Part shown: positions 46,275 to 56,786 of the stretch, piece after piece
Layout: each line of letters starts with the position of its first letter
How positions within the stretch are numbered: position 1 is the stretch's first letter
Source: JAFEDN01 sp963795715
Lineage (GTDB): Bacteria > Pseudomonadota > Gammaproteobacteria > Coxiellales > Coxiellaceae
Reading direction: 5' to 3'
Assembly (NCBI GenBank): GCA_963795715.1
Contig: CAWCIY010000002.1
Coordinates: forward strand, 310,001 to 374,000
DNA length: 64,000 nt
Notes under the pieces: model-generated
Databases searched by the model: none
Told to the model about the DNA's origin: nothing
What the model saw: the letters and a program-made list of their open reading frames with translations, nothing else
Translations under genes and position numbers: made by a program

Positions 46275-47265
46275 TTACATTAAACTATTTAGGGGCACAA
46301 AATCGCTTGCGCGACTTTTGCGTGCCCCCTCCAGATGAGTTGCTTCACCGTGGTTCAAAACTTCCATCAGCGATGCTTTTTGTGCAGCTAATTGAGGACT
46401 GTCTATCGTGTTACTGGCCATACGCCTTGCACCACCAGCAGAGGCTAAAACAGAAGAATCACGCTTGACACACGCCTTATTCGCAGCTGTAATTAAATTA
46501 ACCAATTCAGCCGCGGAATAATGCGTAGTAATACGTTGACTCTTATGCCCCAACAAATCTTGGCGATCCTCAAAACTCACACCCGCCGCTCTTAAGCGAC
46601 GTCCAAAAGTGTGACGAAGATCATGAACTCGCACTTCGAGGTTAACCTTCTTACGTGCTCTTATCCAAGCTGTGTTTAGCATCCTAGTCACAGGTTTATT
46701 ACGATAGGTAAAAACGTAAACAGGATGTTGACCTCTAGCCTGTTCTACCACAGATCGTGCTATATCGTTAAGAATAATCAAACGATCTTGCCTATTTTTT
46801 ACTCTTTCACCCGGTATAATGAAAACTGTGCCACCCGAGTCATCGACAGGTACCTCCCATTCCCAGCGCAAACCACAAATCTCCTGATCCCTACATCCTG
46901 TATTGACAGCAAAGAGGGCCATTTTGGCTAGATGTTGGGGTAACACTGCAAACAAATGTTCTTGCTCATTCCAGCTTAATGGGTGTGGTTTACGCTCCTC
47001 TAGTTTTGGCAAAAGTTTAATTTTTGGCGCATTGACTAACCAGGTTAAATTATACTCATCTAACCATTCAGTTGCAGCCAAATTCAAAATTCTTCGCGTT
47101 AACTGTAAACCATAGTTAATCGTGCGCGCTTTCACACCTTCACAGCGACGATTATCTATATAAGATTGTAAACTACGACCGGCAAAGATAATTGTCGTCT
47201 AATAGGCGATGCAATGGTTGAAGAATCCGCGTTACAGAAGGCTCAGAAAGAACGTTATCATTCAT
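46275..47265 (-). pseudogene. Tyrosine recombinase (phage/island integrase), N-terminal frame broken
   Basis: Site-specific recombinase beside the tRNA-Phe att site. The catalytic domain is complete: first Arg in ALFAVNTGCRDQEICGLRW, Lys region GERVKNRQDR, H-x-x-R box VHDLRHTFGRR, second His LLGHKSQ and the nucleophile Tyr in RITTHYSAAE. The core-binding part (VKARTINYGLQLTRRILNLAA) is in the same frame, which is open up to about 47201. Beyond that a likely start MNDNVLSEPSVTRILQPL is in another frame, so one frameshift near 47200 disables it. The expected size is about 330 residues. Confidence 0.88.
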
Positions 47266-47409
47266 CACTTTAATGGTGATTGATTGACTAAGGAATTGTT
47301 TATATACTGACCGATTATTTGAGGAAATCTCTTCATCAACCTAAATTCGGCAGTTGAAACCTACTACGAGGGTCTACTGCGCTGAATCTAGCAGTTTTTT
47401 GGGTTAATT

Positions 47410-47949
47410 TTATTTCACCATAAAATCCGTCATATCTCCCGCTAACGTATCTAACACAGTGATCAATTCTCGACGAATCTTACTGATCCCTTGGCCCAAA
47501 ATTACCCATATTCTGCTAATAATCCCCGAATTTGATTCGCCTGGGCTGTTCACTGTTTAACTGCCAATTCTCGTGCTCGATGCACCAACAACATTTCTTG
47601 TTGGCCAATCCGTTTAATGGGTACAAACCTCATCTCAGGACGGCTTACCACCTCCACTATCCCTTCTGCATCATTTTTATCATTCTTATTCGAGATTTGA
47701 CATAAGGCTTCACTAAGGGGGCGAGATTAGTTTCACTTCGTGCCCGAAGCTCTCAAACTTCCTCGCCCAATAATGTGAACTTCCCCAGGCCTGCATTCCA
47801 ATTAAACAAACGGGTAACCGAGCGACAAACTCAGCCAGCTTAGTACGTGTTATTCTTTTGCGCAGCACACACTTCCCGTGAGCGTCTGCTCCATGTAATT
47901 GAAAAATATTCTTTGCCAAATCAATGCCCAATACTTTAATATTCTTCAT
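47410..47949 (-). pseudogene. IS110-family transposase remnant
   Basis: The first 75 codons are open and typical of the IS110 RuvC-like DEDD domain: VLGIDLAKNIFQLHGADAHGK and RLPVCLIGMQAWGSSHYWAR. Downstream, after frame breaks, traces such as NKNDKNDAEGIVEV and RFVPIKRIGQQEMLLVHRARE remain, and the C-terminal serine domain is missing. Non-functional, inside the island. Confidence 0.85.
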
Positions 47950-48147
47950 GTGGACTCTCCTACTTTTTATTGGAGTAGAGCCAACTCTTCTTGAAATGGT
48001 ACTATTTCCATGCGTGTTACTCGTTTTCTGTGGTAAGAAATTGAATTATAACACGTTTCTTTAGGGGGAAAGTACTTAATCTATGCTTTTTCCACTCTCA
48101 ATCTACTTCTAATCTATTGTATTTTAATCCATTGCTCCCAATGGGCT

Positions 48148-51100
48148 CTAGGTAATTCCAGTATAGGCATATACCCGTGAAGTAGTAGATAGGTTATCTT
48201 TATCGTCATCATCATCTATTGACCTTGGAGGGCGAAGAGCAGTAGATCCATGTGCTACAGTTTGTTGCCCTAAGATACGATGCATATTTTGAGACAATGC
48301 AGCAGACTGTTTAGGGATGCTTACAGAGAGTTGAGCGGAGCTGGCAGCTCCAGGGGATGCTGTTGCCGCTGTATCTTGCAGTAATGATGGCACTTGTTGT
48401 GAAGGTATGCTGGTGGTGCCGAGAGGAGACCGGATCCTCGTTAAGAATAATTTTAAGCTTGTTAACCTATCAGCTTTCAATTTACGGATATCTTTTATTA
48501 ACTGTTTACAATTACGAATGGCTCGTTCTGTCCGCCTACCAACACGGTCAGTCAACTTACTCTCCTGTACATATAATTCTATCAATTGATTGGCCTCTTC
48601 TATAGCAATGGAATGGCGATCAACCAACTCCTGCGGCGCTGCCAAAGGCAGCTTATCCTGCAAATGACTATCCTGAAGAAGAGCATCTAATTTTCCCAAA
48701 TTGGTCTTAATCTTTAGACGTCTACTTTCAAACCTAATTTCTCGACGTAAACGATTATAATTTTTCCAAACATCGTTCACCTGTTTTTCCACCTCAGGCG
48801 GTAATATAAGTGCACCAACCCATTTTTGTCCCAATTGGTTAGCTCGCTGAAAAAATGCAGTGTGACGAGAAACCAATCCAGTCGATGCTCCCTCAGGTAA
48901 GTACAGTGCAAAACGCATATCTCGTGGTGACATTGTATGAAAACTTTTCAGACTGTTTCGAATGTCATCGATTCGGCTTCTTTCTTTTTCCTCCATCCAA
49001 CGCTTTTCTTCTCGCTCTTGTTCTAAACAGACTTCCTTCATTAGATTACGCCCTTCTTCTAAGGTTTTTTTTACTTCTTCCTCAAATTTTGGCGCCGATA
49101 GCGGTGTAATGGCAGACTGTTGTTGTAATAATTGACTGGCTTTCTGTTTAAAGAAAAAACGTCGAGAAACAAGTGTTGTTGGATCTTGTCCAAGTAAAGG
49201 TAGAACATAGAATTGGAATAGCGGCCCCTGAAGCAGTTTATTCAATTCATCCAGCTCTTTTGCACGATCCGCTCTATCCTTCATAATACCCAATTCTGTT
49301 ATTACACCATGGAAACTTTGCAAAAATTGCCGCACCTGCTCATCCACGCTAGGCTTTGATAAAAATGCCATATCATTGCGTCGCTGTAATAGTTCATTAG
49401 CTTCCTGAATACATTTAAGAATATAAATTCTCGATTGTGGGACAGCTCCAGCTCCCAACGCAAAGATAATTTCTGGCCGCTGAAGTAGGATACCTAGCTT
49501 ATCCAAATTGCTTTGAATATCTAAGGTACGTAGATTATTATGAATCTTAATAGCTCTTATTAAGCTGTCGCACTGAGAAATGCACTGAATTATTTCTTTT
49601 TCTTTAGAATCCGAAGCTAAGAATTCAGGTGTAAGTAGTAATTCTGTCAACGTCTTAGCTTCCTTGGTGATACTAGCATGTTCCACTGCAAATTCTTGAG
49701 GTGGTTTTGATTCGAGAACTCGATCTTCAAGTAAGCTAGATAATTTTTGGCGGTAAATCATTGGCTTTCGATTTTGGGCCTCGTTCATTACTATTTCTAT
49801 TTCCAAAGTTATTCGGAGAGTAGCCATATCGCTTTCTTTTTTTTGTGATAATGCCTTAACTTTTTCTCGTGATTCAATAAGAAATCGACTTAATATGCGC
49901 GGCATGTCCATGGACCAAACAAAGTCGGCTTGTTTAAGCAACTGATTCAATGCATTTAGCCTTTGCGTATTAATATCTGCAATTAACTTTTTTGAATTTA
50001 CCGATATTTTATCTAATTCTATTAACGTTGAGAAGACATGCATATAAGTAGGGTCATTCAAGTGTTGTTCGGCTATTTTCACTTGTTTTTTTAGCTCTAC
50101 CAGGGGACGATATAGTGAAGGTAAAACGCCAGTAACTAAAAACTTACTTATTTTATCTAAATAAGTTTCTAATTCTCCTAATATGTTACGCATAATTTTG
50201 TCTGCGCAGTAGCTCAAAAGTTTACATAACACCTCATGAAAATTCGAGTCAAATAAACATTTATCATCTTTAATTACGGTAAGTAAATTGACATCTTTTC
50301 TACCTGTAATATATTCTGGGCGATTTCGACCGGGTGGTCTTCCCCAAAAGCGTTCATTATAAAGTAACCTTGCATTATCACTAGCCAATTCCTTGAATAA
50401 TGGATGTTTGAGCAAGTTTTCGAAGTCACTAAATTGTTGCATAATAGGTTCACGACGAGTCTTTATCTTCTCTTTGTCCGAAGTTATTTCTCTTATCAAT
50501 CTTTGAGCGTCTTGATAATGTCCAGTGAAATTAGGAGGAATTACAGTACCTCCGGGAATCACTCGATAGGTTAGCTCACGGTTAGTATTTTCTATAAGGT
50601 TTTCAGCTTTCCTCCGTAAGTCATCCCATTCCCCGATAAAGCTGAGTTGTTGTTTTAATTCATTTAATGATTCTCTTAATAATTCTTTAGTGCTAGTTAA
50701 TTCACGCATTTCTTTTTCATGGTTTTGTTTCTTTAATTCCTCTCGCTCTTGTCTTTGTTCTCTTACTAATTGTAAGTACCGATTACTTTTTTCATCCTGT
50801 TCTATTTCTTTTTCGCGTGCTTTCCAATCTATTGTTAGTTTAGGTGCTACGGGTGCTGGTTGTGGGACAGATGTGGTAGGTATTGCTCGCGGTGGAATGG
50901 AGATTTTTTCTTCTGCGGGTACTCCTCTAGTCGTAAAAGAACTTTCATCGTGAGATGCACTGCCTGGAAGAAGTGAAGGTTTTATTATCCCAAAATTAAT
51001 AGCGGAATTACTAACAGTAATATCACCAGCACAAATATTTTTAATCGTTTTTGTGACAATATCATCGCCATCCCGGTAATAGCTAATAGTGATTGAGAGG

Positions 51101-51243
51101 TTATAAATAAACTCATTACGAAGGGTATCCCAGATTCCAGAGTCTATTTGACCAGTTTTGTTAGGTTCAATATAAATATTTATTCCTTTGAAGGTAACTT
51201 TAATAGTATAGTCTGAATTGTTAGTGATATTAAAACTTGTCAT
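48148..51243 (-). CDS. 1031-residue repeat/coiled-coil protein of the island operon
   Basis: No family recognised. Residues 1-95 look like a small beta-sandwich (SFNITNNSDYTIKVTFKGIN), then a Pro-rich linker, a highly charged coiled coil at about 140-190 (EREELKKQNHEKEMRELTST) and a long helical body. The body has a degenerate unit of about 80-100 residues, seen at about 518, 601, 689, 789 and 871, of the kind L-x2-LL...P...LVxRH...A-x-L (for example ELVDRHSIAIEEANQLIEL and GLVSRHTAFFQRANQLG). The tail is low complexity with DDDDDKD. The start has AGGAG 7 bases upstream. Last gene of a three-gene operon. Effector or structural partner of the giant protein are both possible. Confidence 0.8.
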   Translation of the reverse strand: MTSFNITNNSDYTIKVTFKGINIYIEPNKTGQIDSGIWDTLRNEFIYNLSITISYYRDGDDIVTKTIKNICAGDITVSNSAINFGIIKPSLLPGSASHDESSFTTRGVPAEEKISIPPRAIPTTSVPQPAPVAPKLTIDWKAREKEIEQDEKSNRYLQLVREQRQEREELKKQNHEKEMRELTSTKELLRESLNELKQQLSFIGEWDDLRRKAENLIENTNRELTYRVIPGGTVIPPNFTGHYQDAQRLIREITSDKEKIKTRREPIMQQFSDFENLLKHPLFKELASDNARLLYNERFWGRPPGRNRPEYITGRKDVNLLTVIKDDKCLFDSNFHEVLCKLLSYCADKIMRNILGELETYLDKISKFLVTGVLPSLYRPLVELKKQVKIAEQHLNDPTYMHVFSTLIELDKISVNSKKLIADINTQRLNALNQLLKQADFVWSMDMPRILSRFLIESREKVKALSQKKESDMATLRITLEIEIVMNEAQNRKPMIYRQKLSSLLEDRVLESKPPQEFAVEHASITKEAKTLTELLLTPEFLASDSKEKEIIQCISQCDSLIRAIKIHNNLRTLDIQSNLDKLGILLQRPEIIFALGAGAVPQSRIYILKCIQEANELLQRRNDMAFLSKPSVDEQVRQFLQSFHGVITELGIMKDRADRAKELDELNKLLQGPLFQFYVLPLLGQDPTTLVSRRFFFKQKASQLLQQQSAITPLSAPKFEEEVKKTLEEGRNLMKEVCLEQEREEKRWMEEKERSRIDDIRNSLKSFHTMSPRDMRFALYLPEGASTGLVSRHTAFFQRANQLGQKWVGALILPPEVEKQVNDVWKNYNRLRREIRFESRRLKIKTNLGKLDALLQDSHLQDKLPLAAPQELVDRHSIAIEEANQLIELYVQESKLTDRVGRRTERAIRNCKQLIKDIRKLKADRLTSLKLFLTRIRSPLGTTSIPSQQVPSLLQDTAATASPGAASSAQLSVSIPKQSAALSQNMHRILGQQTVAHGSTALRPPRSIDDDDDKDNLSTTSRVYAYTGIT

Positions 51244-51315
51244 GGGATTACTCCTTAATAAAAATTTAAAACATTATGTTATTACAAAAATAATAAAATC
51301 TCCACTGAACTGACT

Positions 51316-54300
51316 CTATAAAACTCTAAAACTATTTTTAGTAGATAGGGGAATTTTTAAAGAACTAGTTTGTTTATTTTCTTTTGTACCGCTTGACAAC
51401 GCAGTTAATTTTGGCAGAATTCCTTTGGGATGGCTTGACTGGCTGCTGGTTTGTTCAACTAAATCAGGGATAACATCTTTTATAAAATTAGACATATCAG
51501 TTTTACTGCATGTTTTCGCGAACAGTGCCCGTTGTGTTGAAGATAGTTCTTTATAAAGCTCCTTTATTTTTTTCTCTATAAAGGGTCGAGCTCCGTTAGC
51601 AATTAACTTTTTTTCCCGAGCAGACAATAATTCTGTTGACAATATATCCTTAGTAAGTTCGCCCATATTCATTTGATCAAATTTATCTATCCCTGGAAAT
51701 GGAGTATGACGTTTGAAAAAAGGAATGATAAAATTCTGTTGCTCTTTGAAAATGTCTTTTATTTTTTTAATTTTTTTCGATGCATTTAAAGTTGTAGAGC
51801 TACTCATTGAAGTATCTTTATTAATGAGAACACGATAAATTTCTTCAAATAAAGAGTCTTCGTCTACTCGACTGATAGGAGGAGTTTGATTCTGTAAGAA
51901 CGTTTCTAATTGAAAATAAGCCGGTATATAACCATATTCGAGCGATATCAATAATAATCGTATCATGCTAAATTTTAGCATAATTGCTATCCATGCCGAT
52001 ATCTCTCTTATCATAGGTTCTGGTTGAGTGATAGACCAGGTAATAAACATCTCATAGGCAATGTCTAATTTTTTCACCGTATATAATGCATTAAATAGTG
52101 GCGTTGGCAATTTGACTTTGACAAGCTCTTCATTAAATTTCTCGACAGTAATCAAGCTGGGTGGGTTACTGTTATTGACTGGATAAATTTGGTCATAAAA
52201 TTTTATTTTAACATGGTCATCAACAAATATACTTTTTAAAAATTGAACAGTATGAAATCGAGCTTCCGTTTGGCAATGTTCACACTTAGAGTGATCTAGA
52301 GAATGTATCCCTTTTTTTTCGTCTGTTATTTCTTGTAGATGCAATTTAGGCTTTTCATAAAGCTCAGCAATTTCCCGGTGGACAGTTGTTATTGAATTAG
52401 TTGTGACAGATAATTCTCTTTCGGTATGTCCAGTTCCGTCAGGCATTAACATTAATACACGTTTGTGAATAAAGGACTTATTTAGCGCCGTAAAATAATA
52501 CTTTTTCCTTTGCAATAGATTTTTTTCTAAAGTACCTTGAAAATAGAGCAGGCTGCTTTCAGTATATATCAAGAAATAATTATCTAATAAGGGTTCATAA
52601 TAAGGGTGTTTTCTGTTAGTACTAACAATATGTTCAAATGTATTTTTTATCTGTTCAAGCTCAGACCTGAAAGATCCATTATCTTGAAATTTTTCATATT
52701 GTAAGTAAGTCGCCGCAAGTTGTTGATAGATAGTTAGTCTCTGATCGATATATTTTTGATTGCAAAATTTTACTATGCAATTATAGTTAGGTTCTAATAA
52801 TAAATCTTTCCGTATACTCTCTTCTTTACAAGCCATAAATAACGCGATAATAACCATTTTCTTTTTTAAATGACCTTCAAAGGATAATTCTTTTCTGTCT
52901 TTATTTTCTAGTTCATTGGAGGTTGCGAGTAGCAATTCTTGTTTTAGTATAGGTGTAAGAATATCTTTGGTTTCTTTCCCTGAAATGTTTTTCGGCGCCA
53001 ACTTTTTAAATAAGTCGGAATGCTCGCGTAATGTCTTAACGACATAATCATGATTTCTGTTAACCCATAATTGATATAAAGGTAATAAGTACAGTTCTAT
53101 TGTTTTTTCGTTTATTATCGGTTTAGGCTCATGAACATTTTTACTATCTATGGATAATGCAAATCTTGCCTTGCGCTTTTTTTCCTTTAAATTATATATT
53201 TTATTTTCATACGCTAAAAAATTCTCTATAGAAAGTACAAAAAAATCAATTCTGCATTCGAGTAACTCCTCGTCAGTCAGATAATTATTCTGTTGGCAAT
53301 GTCTTTCTACTTTTTCATCATAATGTTGCCTGAACTGAATAGACATCGGTATATTGCCGTTGGCATACAGTACTCCTAAGAAGTATTGTACTAATGCCTT
53401 TTGGTAGAGATGTATGGGATCCTGAGAGGAATCCGCTTTACTTGACAAAGTCAGCTCTAGAAACCGTAAGTAGCAGAAAGTGACGAATGGTTTTTGTTCC
53501 ATCATACTCACAGCAGATTCTATGGTTTGATCAATATCAACGAGCAGATCAGTTACTTTTCTGTTTTCCATTGTACTGATTAATAGAATCGCTTTCTGGA
53601 TAGTTTGTAGCTTGTTAAGACGCAGTAAATAATGGAACAAACAAAGTTGGCTGTCTTGTTTTCGTATGAGAGCAGGAACTTTTGATTCCGCTAAGGGGAA
53701 TAATAGATTTTCAAACGCTTGACCAATGACCGTAAGCTGGTCGTCTGCGCCTTCTGCGAATAGCATGCCTGGTTCAAATTTCTTTACTTGCTCAGATAAG
53801 CTTTTTTCTGGGCTTAAGATTTGTTTCACGGCTCCTTGTGTAACTTCTTCAAGGAGCATATCAAAACTATGGCAATCTCCTTGCGGTATTCGTACCTCGA
53901 AATCAAGCGACTGATCTATATTCAATACCTTCAATGATAAGCTCGCACTAACTTCTATCGTTGTATCGCCTGGAGAAAGTATGGGTATTTTTACTGATAA
54001 TGCGCTCCTTACTCCGATTAAGTGGTGCCCTGTGGGAAGCGATAGCGACAATTGGGCATTGACAGCGAAACAGAGTTGTTTCTCGTTAATAATAACTAAA
54101 AGTTTACTATCCAATAACAACAGTGCTAAGTCAATGTGAGTTTGTAGGCAGATATCCAGTCCCTGAGGACTTATTTCTACATAAGCATCCATGACGGAGT
54201 TAAAGAATTCCACACGGGCGTTTGCATGAATGCGAATTTTTTTATATTCCTCTAAGTTGCTTAAGAAATTTAATCCGGGAATGCATGCATATAAGACGGG

Positions 54301-56718
54301 CCCTCCGACATCAATAGGCGGCTGACGTGAACCACTGTGTGCTGATTTGTTAATTTTTAATAAGCCGCCTAATAGTTCTATTGGCTTGGCTCCGCCAACT
54401 AAGGTTAGACCATTGTAGATACTAAAATCCAATAGGATGAACGCCTCTAACAGGTTATTAACGTTAATTTGACCTGCTATCTGGGCAGATAATTCTTCTA
54501 TATCGATATGCACAATCAAGCGATTACCGCTGTCTGAGAGGAGCTGAGCAACTTCTTTAGCTTCGCTGTCTTGCAATGCTTGAGTAAAAGTTTCATCGCT
54601 AACTGGACCAATCGCCACCGGTAATAGTTGTTGTAATTTCTCAACAGTCGATGAATATGTAGCACGCTCCGACGGAGATAATAACATCTGACTAATGCCT
54701 TTGATGGATAAAGCAAATCCTGCTGGGAATTCTAGGCGGAAAGCCTTGAAACCGCTTGCCCCAAAGCTAGCCATCACCTTACCTTTCTCCTCATCTGATG
54801 TAGTCAGTGCCAGCTTATCTTCATCGGCAATGGCAAAATCCCCTATTAAACCAGCACTTAATAGGCCGTCATATTGCAGGGTAACGCTTACTCCATGTAG
54901 TACTATACCTAACCATTCTGCAGCCAGACGAAGGATGAAAGTTCCTGCTATTTTTGGCATGCGAGAGTTGCCTATGTTGACGGTTAACTTACCTTCTAGT
55001 TCAACCGTCTTTGGTAAGTCTAGTGATAAACTACCTTGTATATTAAATCCCACAAAATTTTTCTTTCCGCCTCCTAGCGTGCAACCTATTTTGACTTTCT
55101 TAATGGTTAAAAGACCCAGATTCAGCTCTCCAGGTAACGATAGATCCTCGGTACTGATTGCAGGTTTTTTGCCATGCGTATTGAGCTTAATGGGTAGGTA
55201 TAATTCTGTTTTTATCAAATTGCAAAGGCCAGGTATTCGATGCAAGGGAATTTTAGCAGTAAGAGTAGAGCATTTGGTCCAACCATAATCTTTAACATCG
55301 GCATTGCAGTAGACAAAGCCAAAATCGATGATATCAATATCGGCTAGAAAACCATAGCTCTTCGGTATAAGTCCTTTCGGAAGACGGCAGTCGATATAAA
55401 TAACTTTGTCTTTGGCCGCTGTAAACCCTAATTGACGTGGCTTCAGTAAGCTAATCGAAAGCGCATCAGTAGATAACTGCATCAACGCAGGGGTAATGGA
55501 ATAATGCAATGTGCCAATATCAGCAGGCAATAATTTTTCTATCTCAGAGAAGGCGGGACCGGTTTCTACTAGCTGTAATAAAGGAAGTAAAATATCTTTA
55601 TACAATTGGCTAACGTCTTTTTTCTCAATAGTTCCCTCAATTTTGAAGGTGGTTGAATAGCCGATAGCCATGGAGAAATTTGACTTTAGGCCGCCTATTT
55701 GCAAAACGCCTTCCAAACTGAGTTGTAAGGGTGTCTTTTTCAAAGGCCTTTGATCGCTATCTTTAAATTCAAAATTGGTCAATTTAAATTTCATATTTTC
55801 TAAAGCAATACAGGTATCTTTTACTTTGTATAATTCCAGACCGCCTGCACAGTCAATGATAAAACTAAATCGTTTGCTGCGTGGCCAGAACTCGCCAGAA
55901 ATTTGGCTAATCGATGGACACTGATCTTGCAACCATTGGGGTAGACTGTGGCTCAGGGCATTGGGAATAAAATCACTAATTTTTTGGGAGGATGTCGGCT
56001 TTAATTGACCGCTTAGCTTCCACTCGTCTTGCCTGCAGCCAGGCAGCTCGCCGACTAAGCTTAAGCCTTTCCACAAGATTTTCATGGCTATGCGGATATA
56101 AGTATGTTCGGGAGCAAAATTAACCTTAATAAATAGCTCTATCGAGTCTATTTCAATACCAAAAATACTTAATTTTTGTATGACTACTGGCATATAGATA
56201 TAGGGTTTGAAATCCTGCTGCCTACTCCAGTGATACTTCAAAAATGGGATAGAAAGCGATTGGTAAAGATCACTGATAAAGGAGGGTAAATAAGTTTGGA
56301 GATCGATGCCAAGCTTGGATTTAATAACGTCAAAGTGTGGAAACGAAAAATAACTTTTTTCATCCGGCGGGGTCAATGCAAAAATAAATTGATTATTGTT
56401 GGTGGGAGTGGGTATATCAACTTGCAGTTGCATGGTTTCAGATAATTTTATGATTAAACCAGATGATGATTTCAATAAGATTGTGACGATTTTGTCCAAT
56501 GGAAATAGCATAGTGGCCAATTGAGTGATGTGCGGCAACACAGCTTGGAAGAATAAGGGAGGACAGTTAAATCGTAGTAGTAGCTGAGTTAAAATTGCTT
56601 GTAAATTGCCCTCGCTGTCAAGCGGCTTAGCTTTGTGATCAGAAGGTAGCGCCAGCATTGTAGGATGTGGCTTTTTTCTTTTTTTAGAGCTGGATCTTGG
56701 TTCGGCCAGTGCTTTCAT
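51316..56718 (-). CDS. 1800-residue giant protein of the island operon
   Basis: No family recognised. The N terminus is basic (EPRSSSKKRKKPHPTML). Residues about 20-960 are rich in alternating hydrophobic beta strands in blocks of the type G-L-x-L-x-G (SLSLDLPKTVELEGKLTVNI, GLSLVGELPG, AQLSLSLPTGHHLIGVRSAL), like a long amphipathic beta sheet. Residues about 970-1800 are mostly helical, with a single CEHC pair near 1478 (HSKCEHCQTEARFH) and a polar tail. No signal peptide, no Walker or nuclease motif seen. Long beta-groove lipid-transfer proteins or toxin scaffolds come to mind, but this is only an analogy. The start has GGAG about 8 bases upstream. Middle gene of the operon, 72 bases before the 1031-residue gene. 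Confidence 0.8.
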   Translation of the reverse strand: MKALAEPRSSSKKRKKPHPTMLALPSDHKAKPLDSEGNLQAILTQLLLRFNCPPLFFQAVLPHITQLATMLFPLDKIVTILLKSSSGLIIKLSETMQLQVDIPTPTNNNQFIFALTPPDEKSYFSFPHFDVIKSKLGIDLQTYLPSFISDLYQSLSIPFLKYHWSRQQDFKPYIYMPVVIQKLSIFGIEIDSIELFIKVNFAPEHTYIRIAMKILWKGLSLVGELPGCRQDEWKLSGQLKPTSSQKISDFIPNALSHSLPQWLQDQCPSISQISGEFWPRSKRFSFIIDCAGGLELYKVKDTCIALENMKFKLTNFEFKDSDQRPLKKTPLQLSLEGVLQIGGLKSNFSMAIGYSTTFKIEGTIEKKDVSQLYKDILLPLLQLVETGPAFSEIEKLLPADIGTLHYSITPALMQLSTDALSISLLKPRQLGFTAAKDKVIYIDCRLPKGLIPKSYGFLADIDIIDFGFVYCNADVKDYGWTKCSTLTAKIPLHRIPGLCNLIKTELYLPIKLNTHGKKPAISTEDLSLPGELNLGLLTIKKVKIGCTLGGGKKNFVGFNIQGSLSLDLPKTVELEGKLTVNIGNSRMPKIAGTFILRLAAEWLGIVLHGVSVTLQYDGLLSAGLIGDFAIADEDKLALTTSDEEKGKVMASFGASGFKAFRLEFPAGFALSIKGISQMLLSPSERATYSSTVEKLQQLLPVAIGPVSDETFTQALQDSEAKEVAQLLSDSGNRLIVHIDIEELSAQIAGQINVNNLLEAFILLDFSIYNGLTLVGGAKPIELLGGLLKINKSAHSGSRQPPIDVGGPVLYACIPGLNFLSNLEEYKKIRIHANARVEFFNSVMDAYVEISPQGLDICLQTHIDLALLLLDSKLLVIINEKQLCFAVNAQLSLSLPTGHHLIGVRSALSVKIPILSPGDTTIEVSASLSLKVLNIDQSLDFEVRIPQGDCHSFDMLLEEVTQGAVKQILSPEKSLSEQVKKFEPGMLFAEGADDQLTVIGQAFENLLFPLAESKVPALIRKQDSQLCLFHYLLRLNKLQTIQKAILLISTMENRKVTDLLVDIDQTIESAVSMMEQKPFVTFCYLRFLELTLSSKADSSQDPIHLYQKALVQYFLGVLYANGNIPMSIQFRQHYDEKVERHCQQNNYLTDEELLECRIDFFVLSIENFLAYENKIYNLKEKKRKARFALSIDSKNVHEPKPIINEKTIELYLLPLYQLWVNRNHDYVVKTLREHSDLFKKLAPKNISGKETKDILTPILKQELLLATSNELENKDRKELSFEGHLKKKMVIIALFMACKEESIRKDLLLEPNYNCIVKFCNQKYIDQRLTIYQQLAATYLQYEKFQDNGSFRSELEQIKNTFEHIVSTNRKHPYYEPLLDNYFLIYTESSLLYFQGTLEKNLLQRKKYYFTALNKSFIHKRVLMLMPDGTGHTERELSVTTNSITTVHREIAELYEKPKLHLQEITDEKKGIHSLDHSKCEHCQTEARFHTVQFLKSIFVDDHVKIKFYDQIYPVNNSNPPSLITVEKFNEELVKVKLPTPLFNALYTVKKLDIAYEMFITWSITQPEPMIREISAWIAIMLKFSMIRLLLISLEYGYIPAYFQLETFLQNQTPPISRVDEDSLFEEIYRVLINKDTSMSSSTTLNASKKIKKIKDIFKEQQNFIIPFFKRHTPFPGIDKFDQMNMGELTKDILSTELLSAREKKLIANGARPFIEKKIKELYKELSSTQRALFAKTCSKTDMSNFIKDVIPDLVEQTSSQSSHPKGILPKLTALSSGTKENKQTSSLKIPLSTKNSFRVL

Positions 56719-56786
56719 GATTCACTCCAGTTGTTACAGCTCTTTTATGACATCGAGTTTGCTGGTTAAAATTTTATAGGTAAGAT

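Noticed and set aside
54695..55288. 197-codon plus-strand frame in the giant gene
   Set aside because: It is antisense to a continuous 1800-codon gene, with no ribosome site and Ser/Pro-rich shadow composition.
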